Positions 1 to 8,055 of a DNA stretch of 64,000 nt are shown in pieces; the stretch's first letter is position 1; the number at the start of each line of letters is the position of its first letter. This stretch comes from Streptomyces sp. NRRL S-340. GTDB lineage: Bacteria > Actinomycetota > Actinomycetes > Streptomycetales > Streptomycetaceae. Position numbers and translations under genes: made by a program. Location of the stretch: the NCBI RefSeq assembly GCF_000720185.1, contig NZ_JOIY01000018.1, positions 65,456 to 129,455 on the forward strand, given 5' to 3'. Under the pieces are notes generated by a model. The model ran no database searches, had not been told where the DNA came from, and saw only the letters and a list, made by a program, of their open reading frames with translations.

Positions 1-1173
1 CGGGAGGAACTGCGCACGGCCGAGGCGGAACGCGAACGACGCCTGGCCCACCTGCGCCAGGCGGAGGCCCGCGCGGCCGCCCGACTGTCCCGCCGCGAGA
101 ACCTGGACCGCGAGCGAGCCGCCCTGAGGACCGAGGTGGCCGAGGCCCGGGGTGCCGCCGCCGGCGTCGCCGAGCGGGCCGCGGAACTGGAGCTGCGGGC
201 GGCGCGGCTCGCCGACGCGGCCGACGCGGCGCGCGCCGCCGAGGAGAGCGCCGAGCGGCTCAAGGACGCCGACGGGCGGCTCGCCGAGGCAGCCTTCCGG
301 GCCGGTTTCGACACCCCCGAGGCCGCGTCCGCCGCTCTCCTCGACGACGCCACCCACCGCGACCTCCAGCACCGCATGGACGCCTGGCACGCCGAGGAGG
401 CCGCCGTGCGCGCCGTGCTCGCCGAGGCCGCCACCGTGACCGCGGCCGGGCAGCCGGCCGCCGATGTCGCCGCCGCCGAAGCCGCGGCCCGCGCGGCGGC
501 CCGGCGGCTTCGCGAAGCCGCCTCCGCGCGGGACGCCGCCGCCCGCCGCTGCGCCGAACTCGACCGGCTCTCCGCCCGCGCGGCCACCGGCGTGCGGCGC
601 CTGGCGCCGCTGCGCGCCGAGTACGACCGGGTGGCCCGGCTCGCCGCCCTCGCCGCGGGCACCTCCGCCGACAACGAACGCAGGATGCGCCTGGAGTCCT
701 ACGTCCTCGCCGCCCGCCTGGAGCAGGTGGCCGCCGCGGCGACCGCCCGGCTGCAGCGCATGTCGTCGGGCCGCTACACCCTGGTCCACTCCGACGACCG
801 GGCCGGACGCGGGCGCAGCGGCCTGGGCCTGCACGTCGTCGACGCCTGGACCGGCCGCGAACGCGACACCGCGACCCTGTCGGGCGGTGAGACGTTCTTC
901 GCCTCCCTCGCGCTCGCCCTCGGCCTCGCCGACGTCGTCACCGACGAGGCCGGCGGGGTCCGTCTCGACACCCTCTTCATCGACGAGGGCTTCGGCAGCC
1001 TCGACGACCAGACCCTCGACGAGGTCCTCGACGTCCTCGACTCGCTGCGCGAACGCGACCGCAGCGTTGGCATCGTCAGCCACGTCGCCGATCTGCGCCG
1101 TCGCGTCCACGCCCAGCTGGAGGTCGTCAAGGGACGGTCCGGCTCGGCGGTGCGGCAGCGCGGGGCGGGCTGA
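1..1173 (+). CDS. sbcC: SbcC/SMC-like nuclease ATPase, C-terminal part
   Basis: These 390 residues are the C-terminal part of an SbcC-type ATPase, the partner of the SbcD nuclease that opens DNA hairpins and trims double-strand ends. The frame is open from base 1, so the start, Walker A and hinge lie before the window. The first 210 or so residues are Ala/Arg/Glu-rich and fit a coiled-coil arm. The ABC head follows, with signature LSGGETFFASLALALG near residue 295, Walker B and D-loop LFIDEGFGSLDD, and a switch His in GIVSHV. SbcC is more likely than RecN or SMC because the signature and D-loop match it best, but the missing half prevents a firm choice. Confidence 0.85.
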   Translation, partial: REELRTAEAERERRLAHLRQAEARAAARLSRRENLDRERAALRTEVAEARGAAAGVAERAAELELRAARLADAADAARAAEESAERLKDADGRLAEAAFRAGFDTPEAASAALLDDATHRDLQHRMDAWHAEEAAVRAVLAEAATVTAAGQPAADVAAAEAAARAAARRLREAASARDAAARRCAELDRLSARAATGVRRLAPLRAEYDRVARLAALAAGTSADNERRMRLESYVLAARLEQVAAAATARLQRMSSGRYTLVHSDDRAGRGRSGLGLHVVDAWTGRERDTATLSGGETFFASLALALGLADVVTDEAGGVRLDTLFIDEGFGSLDDQTLDEVLDVLDSLRERDRSVGIVSHVADLRRRVHAQLEVVKGRSGSAVRQRGAG

Positions 1174-1193
1174 GCGGGGCCACCGGGCCCCGC
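1174..1193. terminator. hairpin between convergent genes
   Basis: A perfect 8-bp stem (GCGGGGCC / GGCCCCGC) with a 4-nt loop begins right after the sbcC stop codon. It lies between two convergent genes and has no T-run, as is usual for terminators in this genus. Confidence 0.5.
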
Positions 1194-1214
1194 CCGGGGG
1201 TCTCCGGGGCGGAC

Positions 1215-1661
1215 TCAGCGGCCGAGCGGGCGCCGGGACAGCGGCGAGGAGTACACGACGCTCGTCGTCACCGACCCCAGCGCGCCGATCCGGCCCGAGA
1301 CCTCCTCCAGGTGCCGCATGGAGCGCGCGGTGACCTTGATGACGAAGCAGTCGTCGCCCGTCACATGGTGCGCCTCCAGGATCTCCGGGGTGGCGGCGAC
1401 CAGGTCGTGGAAGGGCTTGTAGTTGCCGTTGGGGTAGCGCAGCCGCACGAACGCGAGGATCGGCAGGCCCAGCCGCTCCGGGTCGACCACGGCCGTGTAC
1501 CCCTGGATGACGCCCGCCTCCTCCAGCCGGCGCACGCGCTCGGTGACGGCGCTCGGGGACATGGACACGGCCCGCGCCAGTTCCGCGAAACTGGCCCGTC
1601 CCTCCCGCTGGAGGACGTCGAGGATGCGCCAGTCGGTGGCGTCCGGGGAAAACACGGTCAT
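1215..1661 (-). CDS. Lrp/AsnC family transcriptional regulator
   Basis: A 148-residue Lrp/AsnC regulator. The N-terminal helix-turn-helix is at about residues 6-55 (ELARAVSMSPSAVTERVRR) and the C-terminal RAM domain, which in this family binds an amino acid and builds the oligomer, spans about 65-140. ATG 1661 is chosen because the HTH starts at once; the frame stays open further upstream only through base composition. TATCCA lies 6 nt before the ATG, a weak hint of a leaderless mRNA. The gene is divergent from the rhodanese at 1785, its likeliest target. The ligand cannot be read from the sequence. Confidence 0.9.
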   Translation of the reverse strand: MTVFSPDATDWRILDVLQREGRASFAELARAVSMSPSAVTERVRRLEEAGVIQGYTAVVDPERLGLPILAFVRLRYPNGNYKPFHDLVAATPEILEAHHVTGDDCFVIKVTARSMRHLEEVSGRIGALGSVTTSVVYSSPLSRRPLGR

Positions 1662-1719
1662 GGGCGTTGGATAGCAGGTGAATCCCCGGCCGATCAAGAG
1701 AGCCGCCGGTGATCGTCCC

Positions 1720-1748
1720 TTCAGCCGGGCGGTTCCCGGCCGTAGATT
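1720..1748 (+). promoter_or_regulatory. vegetative-type promoter for the rhodanese gene
   Basis: TTCAGC (1720-1725) and TAGATT (1743-1748) are separated by 17 nt, a good fit to the housekeeping sigma consensus. The start codon follows at 1785 behind the purine-rich GGAAGGAA ribosome site. An Lrp site would be expected near here but none is clear. Confidence 0.5.
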
Positions 1749-1784
1749 TCCGGTCGTCGGACCGCACCACGGAAGGAACACCCG

Positions 1785-2291
1785 ATGACCACCACCGCCA
1801 CCGGAGCCGCGAGCCCCGGCCCGGGCGCCGCCAACGCCGTCCTGCGCGTCGCCCCGGCGGCCCCCGCCGAGGCCGCCGTCCACTTCCGGGCGAGTCTCGC
1901 CTTCCACGCCGACGTGTCCGACGTGGCCGCCGCGCTGGCGGACGGCGGCGACCCGGGGTTCGTCGTCGTCGACTGCCGCTCCACCGAGGCCTGGGACCAG
2001 GGACACGTCCCCGGCGCGGTCCACCTGCCCACCGCGCTCGTCCCCGAGCAGGCCCCGGCGCTGCTCGACCGGTCCGTGCCCCTCGTCACCTACTGCTGGG
2101 GCCCGGGCTGCAACGGGGCCACCCGCGCCGCGCTCGCCCTCGCGGAACTCGGCTACCGAGTCAAGGAGATGCTCGGCGGCTTCGAGTACTGGGCGCGGGA
2201 GGGCTTCGCCTACGAGACCTGGCAGGGCGCCGAGCGCCAAAGCCCCGACCCGCTCACCGCACCGGCCGGGAGCGGGGACTGCGGCTGCTGA
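1785..2291 (+). CDS. rhodanese-like sulfurtransferase
   Basis: A 168-residue single rhodanese domain, probably cytosolic. The domain runs from about residue 40 to 160: VVDCRSTEAWDQGHVPGAVH is the typical first half and the active-site loop is YCWGPGCNGA, with the canonical nucleophile at Cys104 and a second Cys at 109. The CxxGxxC-type loop could allow an internal disulfide or metal contact. The last residues GDCGC add two more Cys. It is transcribed away from an Lrp regulator, so control by sulfur amino acids is an inference. The true sulfur acceptor is unknown. Confidence 0.88.
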   Translation: MTTTATGAASPGPGAANAVLRVAPAAPAEAAVHFRASLAFHADVSDVAAALADGGDPGFVVVDCRSTEAWDQGHVPGAVHLPTALVPEQAPALLDRSVPLVTYCWGPGCNGATRAALALAELGYRVKEMLGGFEYWAREGFAYETWQGAERQSPDPLTAPAGSGDCGC

Positions 2292-2306
2292 GCCGCAGCC
2301 GGGGGC

Positions 2307-2331
2307 GGGGCGGCCGGACCCGGACCGCCCC
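2307..2331. terminator. possible terminator between convergent genes
   Basis: GGGGCGG and CCGCCCC form a 7-bp stem around an 11-nt loop in the 62-nt gap between the convergent rhodanese and DUF885 genes. Confidence 0.4.
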
Positions 2332-2353
2332 ACCGCCGCGCTTCAGAGCCGGC

Positions 2354-4042
2354 TCACAGCTGGGACAGCTCGTCCAGCAGGTCGTCCAGGCCCAGCGAAC
2401 CCTGGGAGAGGGCCGCCATGTGCCAGGCCTTCGCGTCGAACGCGTCCCCGTGCCGCTTCCTGGCGTTCTCGCGGCCCAGCAGCCAGGCCCGCTCACCCAG
2501 CTTGTAGCCGATGGCCTGGCCGGGCATCGACAGGTAGCGGATCAGCTCGCTCGCCACGAAGTCCCGCGGACGGCTGCTGTGCGCGCCGAAGAACTCCAGG
2601 GCCAGCTCCGGCGTCCAGCGCTCACCCGGGTGGAACGGCGAGTCCGCCGGGATCTCCAGTTCCAGGTGCATGCCGATGTCGATGATCACGCGGACCGCCC
2701 GCATCATCTGCGCGTCGAGGTAGCCGAGCCGCCGTTCCGGGTCGGTGAGGAAGCCGAGTTCGTCCATCAGACGCTCCGCGTACAGTGCCCAGCCCTCGGC
2801 GTTGGCGCTGACGATGCCCACGGTCGCCTGGTAGCGCGAGAGGCTGTCCGCCACGTGCGCCCACTGGGCGAGCTGGAGGTGGTGGCCGGGCACGCCCTCG
2901 TGGTACCAGGTCGACACCAGGTCGTAGACCGGGAAACGGGTCTCTCCCATGGTCGGCAGCCAGGTGCGGCCCGGACGGGAGAAGTCGGCGGACGGCGCCG
3001 TGTAGTAGGGGGCCGCGGCGCCGCCGGGCGGGGCGATGCACGACTCCACCCGGCGCACCCGCTCGGCCAGTTCGAAGTGGGTGCCGTCGAGCGCCTCGAT
3101 CGCCTCGTCCATGAGGCCCTGCAGCCAGTCGCGGACCTCGTCCACGCCCTCGATGTGCGTGCCGTGCTCGTCGAGGTGTGCCAGCGCCACCCACGGGGTC
3201 TCGGCGCCCGGCAGGACCTTCTCGGCCTCCTTCCTCATCTCGCCGAGCAGCCGGTGGAACTCCGACCAGCCGTACGCGTAGGCCTCGTCGAGATCCAGGT
3301 CGGTGCCGTTGTAGTAGCGGGAGAAACGCGCGTAGCGCTCGCGGCCGACCGTGTTCGGCGTGTCCTCCACCGCCGGGGCGTAGACGTCGCGCATCCAGTC
3401 CCGCAGTTCGACGACGGCGGCGGTCGCCGCCCGGGCGGCCTCGTCGAGTTCGCCGCGCCGGGACTCGGGGCCGTCGGCCGCGAAGTCCTCGAACCAGCCG
3501 CGTCCCCGGCCCGTGTCCGACCACTCGGTGAGCTGGCCGATGAAGGTCTGTGTCGGCCGCGGTCCCGCGTGGAGCTTGCGCTCCAGACCCGCGGCGAGGG
3601 ACTCGCGGTAGCCGCGCAGCGCGGCCGGCACGGCCCGCAGCCGCTCGGCGACCGCCGCCCAGTCCTCGTCGGTGTCGGTGGGGGTGATGGTGAACGCCTC
3701 ACGCACCGAGTGCACCGGGCTGTGGATGTTGCTGACGGCGCGCAGGCCCTCCTCGGCCTCGTGCACCGCGATCTCGGCGGTCAGCCGCTCGCGCAGCAGG
3801 CGCGCGCACCGGCGCTCGGCCTCGGAGTCCGCGCCGGGCCGCCGCTCGGCCTCGGCCAGCCGCGCCAGGGTGGTGCGCGCGAGGTCCGCGAGCGCCTCCT
3901 GGCCGGCGGGCGAGGTGTCGGGCAACCTGCTCGAACTCTCCTTCACACCGAGGTAGGTACCGGTGATCGGGTCGAGGGCGATGAGCTCGTCGACGTAGGC
4001 GTCGGCGACCTGACGGGGCAGCGGGCTGTTGGTGTCTGACAT
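2354..4042 (-). CDS. DUF885 family putative zinc metallopeptidase
   Basis: A 562-residue DUF885 protein with no signal peptide. The diagnostic motif is WYHEGVPGHHLQLAQW, an HExxxGHH-type zinc site found through this family, which is regarded as M32-like and may act on small peptides or other amides. The middle of the protein is rich in charged helices, as in relatives. ATG 4042 is preferred over the ATG at 4051 because GAGG then sits 9 nt upstream instead of touching the start codon. It stands alone between convergent and divergent regulators. The substrate is unknown. Confidence 0.85.
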   Translation of the reverse strand: MSDTNSPLPRQVADAYVDELIALDPITGTYLGVKESSSRLPDTSPAGQEALADLARTTLARLAEAERRPGADSEAERRCARLLRERLTAEIAVHEAEEGLRAVSNIHSPVHSVREAFTITPTDTDEDWAAVAERLRAVPAALRGYRESLAAGLERKLHAGPRPTQTFIGQLTEWSDTGRGRGWFEDFAADGPESRRGELDEAARAATAAVVELRDWMRDVYAPAVEDTPNTVGRERYARFSRYYNGTDLDLDEAYAYGWSEFHRLLGEMRKEAEKVLPGAETPWVALAHLDEHGTHIEGVDEVRDWLQGLMDEAIEALDGTHFELAERVRRVESCIAPPGGAAAPYYTAPSADFSRPGRTWLPTMGETRFPVYDLVSTWYHEGVPGHHLQLAQWAHVADSLSRYQATVGIVSANAEGWALYAERLMDELGFLTDPERRLGYLDAQMMRAVRVIIDIGMHLELEIPADSPFHPGERWTPELALEFFGAHSSRPRDFVASELIRYLSMPGQAIGYKLGERAWLLGRENARKRHGDAFDAKAWHMAALSQGSLGLDDLLDELSQL

Positions 4043-4211
4043 GCGGACCATCCTCGTACGCGAAGAGGGTCCGCGTCAGCCCGGTTTGCCGGGCGAAGGG
4101 ACCGAATCCGGTCGCTGCCGGGTCGATTTCGCTCAGAGCTTCGCGCGTTCGGTCGTGCGGCGCCGTATTCTTCCGCGCGCCGCGTCCGGCGCCCCTCTCG
4201 CCGGGGCGTGG

Positions 4212-4296
4212 CGCGTCACGTCCCGCCGGCCCCTCGGCGCGCGCCACCTCCGGCCCCTCGGCGCGCCGCGTCACGTCCCGCCGGCCCCTCGGCGCG
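4212..4296. repeat. 30-bp direct repeat, two copies plus a half copy
   Basis: An identical 30-bp block starting CGCGTCACGTCCCGCC occurs at 4212-4241 and 4267-4296, a 55-bp period. Its last 15 bases also occur at 4251-4265. The array lies in the gap between the DUF885 gene and the 3' end of an Lrp gene and overlaps no recognised gene. Confidence 0.85.
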
Positions 4297-4311
4297 CCGC
4301 GCCGCCTCCGT

Positions 4312-4803
4312 TCAGGGCGCCGGCGGCTCCGTGCCGGGCGGGAGCAGCGGGCCGCAGTCCCACTGCTGGAAGATCAGCCGCGTCTCCACCCGGGCCACCT
4401 CGCGCCGAGCCGTGAACTCGTCGAGCACCAGCCGCTGGAGATCCGCCATGTCCGCCACCGCGACATGCACGAGGTAGTCGTCGGGACCGGTCAGGTGGAA
4501 CACGGTCCGCGATTCCGCAAGCGCCCGGATCCGCTCCACGAACGGCCCGACCAGTTCCCGCCGGTGCGGCCTGACCTGCACCGACAGCAGCGCCTGGAGA
4601 CCCCGGCCCAGCCTGGCCGGGTCGAGCCGCAGCTGATGGCCGAGGATCACGCCCGAACGGCGCAACCGCGTCACCCGGTCCAGACAGGTCGAGGGCGCGA
4701 CACCGATCTGGGCGGCCAGATCGCGGTAGGTCGTCCGGGCGTCGTTCTGCAGCAGCCGCAGCAGATGGAGGTCCACCGGATCCAGTACGACTGATTCGGC
4801 CAT
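4312..4803 (-). CDS. Lrp/AsnC family transcriptional regulator
   Basis: A 163-residue Lrp-type protein. The HTH is at about residues 8-58 (DLAAQIGVAPSTCLDRVTRL) and the RAM domain follows, with GPDDYLVHVAVADMADLQ as the ligand-binding turn. Its sequence differs clearly from the Lrp at 1215, so the two are not recent duplicates. It is divergent from the trans-sulfuration enzyme at 4863 with only 59 nt between the start codons, which makes that gene the obvious target. TACGTT lies 6 nt before the ATG, so the mRNA is probably leaderless. The Pro-rich C-terminal tail PPGTEPPAP is disordered. Confidence 0.92.
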   Translation of the reverse strand: MAESVVLDPVDLHLLRLLQNDARTTYRDLAAQIGVAPSTCLDRVTRLRRSGVILGHQLRLDPARLGRGLQALLSVQVRPHRRELVGPFVERIRALAESRTVFHLTGPDDYLVHVAVADMADLQRLVLDEFTARREVARVETRLIFQQWDCGPLLPPGTEPPAP

Positions 4804-4809
4804 GCGCCG

Positions 4810-4815
4810 AACGTA
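4810..4815 (-). promoter_or_regulatory. -10 of a leaderless promoter (Lrp gene)
   Basis: TACGTT on the minus strand is followed by 6 nt and then the ATG at 4803, so transcription would begin at the start codon. There is no Shine-Dalgarno sequence in between. Confidence 0.5.
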
Positions 4816-4862
4816 GCACGGCCGACCCGCCGCTCGATCCGGTCGCTGTTCACCCTTTCGTC

Positions 4863-6155
4863 ATGGACACGCCCTTGGACTCAGCGAGCACGTCCGCGGA
4901 CGGCGCCCCGCGCCCCGCACCCCGAGCACTGGCCACCGAGGCCGTGCACGCCGGCCGGGAGGACCTCGCCCGGCAGGGCCTGCACGCCCCGCCGATCGAC
5001 CTGTCCACCACCTACCCCTCCTACGACAGCCGGGCCGAGGCCGCCCGGGTCGATGCCTTCGCCACCGACGGCGCCGAGTTCGACGGCCCGCCCGTCTACG
5101 GGCGGCTCGGCAACCCGACCGTCTCCCGCTTCGAGACCGCGCTCGCCCGGCTGGAGGGCACCGAGACCGCGGTCGCCTTCGCCAGCGGGATGGCCGCCCT
5201 CAGCGCGGTCCTCCTCACCCGCTCCGCACTCGGCCTGCGGCACGTCGTCGCCGTACGCCCCCTGTACGGCTGCAGCGACCACCTGCTGACCGCCGGACTG
5301 CTCGGCTCCGAGGTGACCTGGACCGATCCGGCGGGCATCGCCGACGCGCTGCGCCCCGACACCGGGCTGGTGATGGTCGAGTCCCCGGCCAACCCGACGC
5401 TGGCCGAGGTGGACCTGCGGGCCGTCGCCCACGCCTGCGGCTCCGTTCCGCTGCTGGCCGACAACACCTTCGCCACCCCCGTGCTGCAGCGTCCGGCCGC
5501 GCAGGGCGCCCGCCTCGTGCTGCACAGTGCCACCAAGTACCTCGGCGGCCACGGTGACGTGATGGCCGGTGTGGTCGCCTGCGACGAGGAACTCGCCGGC
5601 CGGCTGCGGCAGGTCCGCTTCGCCACCGGAGGCGTGCTGCACCCGCTCGCCGGCTACCTGCTGCTGCGCGGTCTGTCCACGCTGCCGGTGCGGGTACGCG
5701 CCGCCTCCGCCACCGCCGCGGAGCTGGCCGCCCGGCTGGCGGCCGACCCGCGCGTCGCCCGGGTGCACTATCCGCGGATCGGCGGCGCCATGGTCGCCTT
5801 CGAGGTGCACGGCGACCCGCACGCCGTCATCGGCGGCGTCCGTCTGATCACGCCCGCCGTGAGCCTGGGCAGCGTCGACACGCTGATCCAGCACCCCGCC
5901 TCCATCAGCCACCGCATCGTGGACGCGGAGGACCGGCGCGGCGCCGGGGTGAGCGACCGGCTGCTGCGGATGTCGGTGGGCCTGGAGGACGCCGAGGACC
6001 TGTGGGCGGACCTCGACGCGGCCCTCGGGGCTCTCCCGGAGGCGTCCCCGGGTACGTCCTCGCGGACCTCCTCGGCGGCGGTCCCGGGTGCCGTCCGGGC
6101 GGAGCTTCGGACAGAGCCGCCGCAGGTCAAGGGTCTGCACGAAGCACTGAGCTGA
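4863..6155 (+). CDS. Cys/Met metabolism PLP enzyme (cystathionine gamma-lyase/synthase family)
   Basis: A 430-residue fold-type I PLP enzyme of the trans-sulfuration family. Tyr80-Arg81 in VYGRLGNPT bind cofactor phosphate, Asp200 in LLADNTFATP contacts the pyridine nitrogen, and Lys225 in HSATKYLGGHGD forms the Schiff base. VSLGSVDTLIQHPAS is the usual C-terminal motif. The family includes cystathionine gamma-lyase, gamma-synthase and methionine gamma-lyase, and sequence alone does not separate them here. The first 22 and last 45 residues are low-complexity extensions. It is divergent from an Lrp regulator that probably controls it. Confidence 0.9.
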   Translation: MDTPLDSASTSADGAPRPAPRALATEAVHAGREDLARQGLHAPPIDLSTTYPSYDSRAEAARVDAFATDGAEFDGPPVYGRLGNPTVSRFETALARLEGTETAVAFASGMAALSAVLLTRSALGLRHVVAVRPLYGCSDHLLTAGLLGSEVTWTDPAGIADALRPDTGLVMVESPANPTLAEVDLRAVAHACGSVPLLADNTFATPVLQRPAAQGARLVLHSATKYLGGHGDVMAGVVACDEELAGRLRQVRFATGGVLHPLAGYLLLRGLSTLPVRVRAASATAAELAARLAADPRVARVHYPRIGGAMVAFEVHGDPHAVIGGVRLITPAVSLGSVDTLIQHPASISHRIVDAEDRRGAGVSDRLLRMSVGLEDAEDLWADLDAALGALPEASPGTSSRTSSAAVPGAVRAELRTEPPQVKGLHEALS

Positions 6156-6279
6156 CCTGACCCGCCAGCCGGCCCCCGGCGGTCGGCGGGGGAGAGGGGG
6201 GGGCGGCGGGGCCTGGCGGGGACCGTCCGGGGCGATCCGGTGCGTCCGGTGCTGGCCCCGCCGCCGCGGGACCGCGGGA

Positions 6280-7761
6280 TCAGTCGCGCAGGCCCGGCCC
6301 GTCGTACTGCTCGCGGTGACTGCCGTGCGCCGGACGGCCCGGCACCGGACCACCCGGCACCGTGGCGGCGTCCAGGCGAGCGGTGATCACCAAAGTGCCC
6401 TCCTCGATCTGGTAGTCCAGAGGGAGACCGAGGCCCCGCATGGCGCTGACCATGCCGGTGTTCGCCGCCTGCGTGACGGCGTACACGCTCGCGCAGCCCG
6501 CCTCGGCGGCCATGTCCACCAGCCGGCCCAACAGTTCCGCGCCGATGCCGCGCCGCTGCCACTCGTCCTCGACGAGCAGGGCGACCTCCGTCTCGTCGCC
6601 GTCCCACAGCAGATGACCGAGGCCGATGATCCGCCCGGAGGCGGTCTGCGCGGCGAGGGTCCGGCCGAAACGGGGACTGAGGAGGTGGTTCAGATAACGG
6701 TCGGCGTCCGCCACCGGACCGTGGTACCGCAGGCCGAGCGTGCGCGCCGAGCACCGCTCGTGCATCCGCAGGGCCGCCGCCAGGTCGCCCGGGCCGGCCC
6801 GGCGCACGGTGAGGGCGTTCCCCTCGGGCAGCGTCAGCACGTCCTCGCCGCGCGGAACCCGCGGACCGAGGCGGGTGTCCAGCTCCACCAGCGCGCGGGC
6901 CCGCGCGAACTCGGTGGGCGTGAAGGGCAGATACGGCCGCTCCACGGTGATCACCCCGCCCTCGGGCGCCCGCAGTCGCAGCACGGTGTCCTCCAGCACC
7001 CCCTCCGCCGGAACCTCCTCGTCCGCACGTCCGCCGCCGACCGGCCGGCCCGGCAGTGAACGGATCGTGCACCGGCCCAGCAACTGGCGCAGCGCCAGCG
7101 GAAGTTCGGCCGTGTCCAGCGCCGTGCGGGCGGCCAGGGCGAGCGCACGCGTCGGCGCGTCCACCAGGTCGTGCGCGTCGGCCCGCTCGATCCAGGTGTC
7201 CCGGCCGCCGGCCGCCGCGGCCGCCCCGGTCAGTTCCGGCGCCTCGACCCGGCCCGGGGCGCGCAGCAGGAACTCGTCCACCGTGCCCCGGGCCAGCGGA
7301 TGCGTCTGCAGGCTCAGGATGTCGACGCCCCGGCCGGCCAGCGCCGCGCACAGCACCGCCAGCGAGCCCGGCTCGTCCCGCACCGTCGTCCGCATCCGCC
7401 ACAGCGCGCTCGGCACCGGTGCCTCGTCACGGTCCGCCGGGAGGAGAGCGCGTGACGGCCCGGTCTGCCGCCGCCCGGCGGCGGCAGACCGGGCGCCGGT
7501 ATCCTCCGCCGGGGGTGCGTGCCCGTGGCGCCGCGCCCACCAGGTGTGGAACCCCGCCGTGGCCAGGAGTGCCAGCGCCGAGACCGCCAGCAGCGCGGGC
7601 CCGTCCGGGCCGTGCCCGATCAGGTTCGCCACCCCGTCCGCCACCGCGACGGCCGTGAACAGCGCGGCGAGTTCGACCACGTCCCGTCGCCAGTGGTGCA
7701 CCGGACGCCCGCGCCTCGCCGTCCGTGCCGTCCGCGTCACATCAGACATTTCTCTACTCAT
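6280..7761 (-). CDS. membrane-anchored ACT-GNAT fusion protein
   Basis: A 493-residue protein with three parts. Residues about 28-75 hold two hydrophobic segments (ELAALFTAVAVADGVANLIG and ALLAVSALALLATAGF). Residues about 118-165 look like an ACT domain (RDEPGSLAVLCAALAGRGVDILSLQ). Residues about 335-470 are a GNAT acetyltransferase with the acetyl-CoA loop EDEWQRRGIGAELLG. An amino acid bound by the ACT domain might therefore control acetylation, but this is inference. The start is uncertain: ATG 7761 and ATG 7749 are both possible and neither has a good ribosome site. No substrate can be named. Confidence 0.8.
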   Translation of the reverse strand: MSREMSDVTRTARTARRGRPVHHWRRDVVELAALFTAVAVADGVANLIGHGPDGPALLAVSALALLATAGFHTWWARRHGHAPPAEDTGARSAAAGRRQTGPSRALLPADRDEAPVPSALWRMRTTVRDEPGSLAVLCAALAGRGVDILSLQTHPLARGTVDEFLLRAPGRVEAPELTGAAAAAGGRDTWIERADAHDLVDAPTRALALAARTALDTAELPLALRQLLGRCTIRSLPGRPVGGGRADEEVPAEGVLEDTVLRLRAPEGGVITVERPYLPFTPTEFARARALVELDTRLGPRVPRGEDVLTLPEGNALTVRRAGPGDLAAALRMHERCSARTLGLRYHGPVADADRYLNHLLSPRFGRTLAAQTASGRIIGLGHLLWDGDETEVALLVEDEWQRRGIGAELLGRLVDMAAEAGCASVYAVTQAANTGMVSAMRGLGLPLDYQIEEGTLVITARLDAATVPGGPVPGRPAHGSHREQYDGPGLRD

Positions 7762-7821
7762 GCCGTCACTGTGAAGGAACCGTGTTGCGTGATCACGAAC
7801 GCTCTGTGACTTACTGGTAAA

Positions 7822-7835
7822 GCGCGGATCCGCGC
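7822..7835. repeat. 14-bp perfect palindrome
   Basis: GCGCGGATCCGCGC is a perfect palindrome 61 nt before the ACT-GNAT start codon; a second, CGTGATCACG, lies at 7788-7797. Either could be an operator for that gene. The rest of the 294-nt gap up to 8055 shows nothing recognisable. Confidence 0.4.
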
Positions 7836-8055
7836 GGTTCGCCGCCTTCCCGGCGGCCCGTACCGCTTCGCGGGGACGGAACGTCCGCCCGGCCCGGCAG
7901 CACACCGCCGGCCCGTCGCCGCTCTCGTGCCGGGTCCCGGCCGACGCCGCGTGGAAGACGCCGCCTCCGGGGCCGGCCGGCCGATCCGGCGGCGAAGCCG
8001 CGCACCGGGGGATGACGCCGGCGCGCGGCACACGGAGAGCGTACGGGAACCGGAG

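Noticed and set aside
1709..4039. A 776-codon open frame on the plus strand opposite the DUF885 gene
   Set aside because: It is an antisense product of high third-position G+C. It is Arg/Gly/Val-rich with no domain, while the minus strand has the HExxxGHH motif and normal codon bias.
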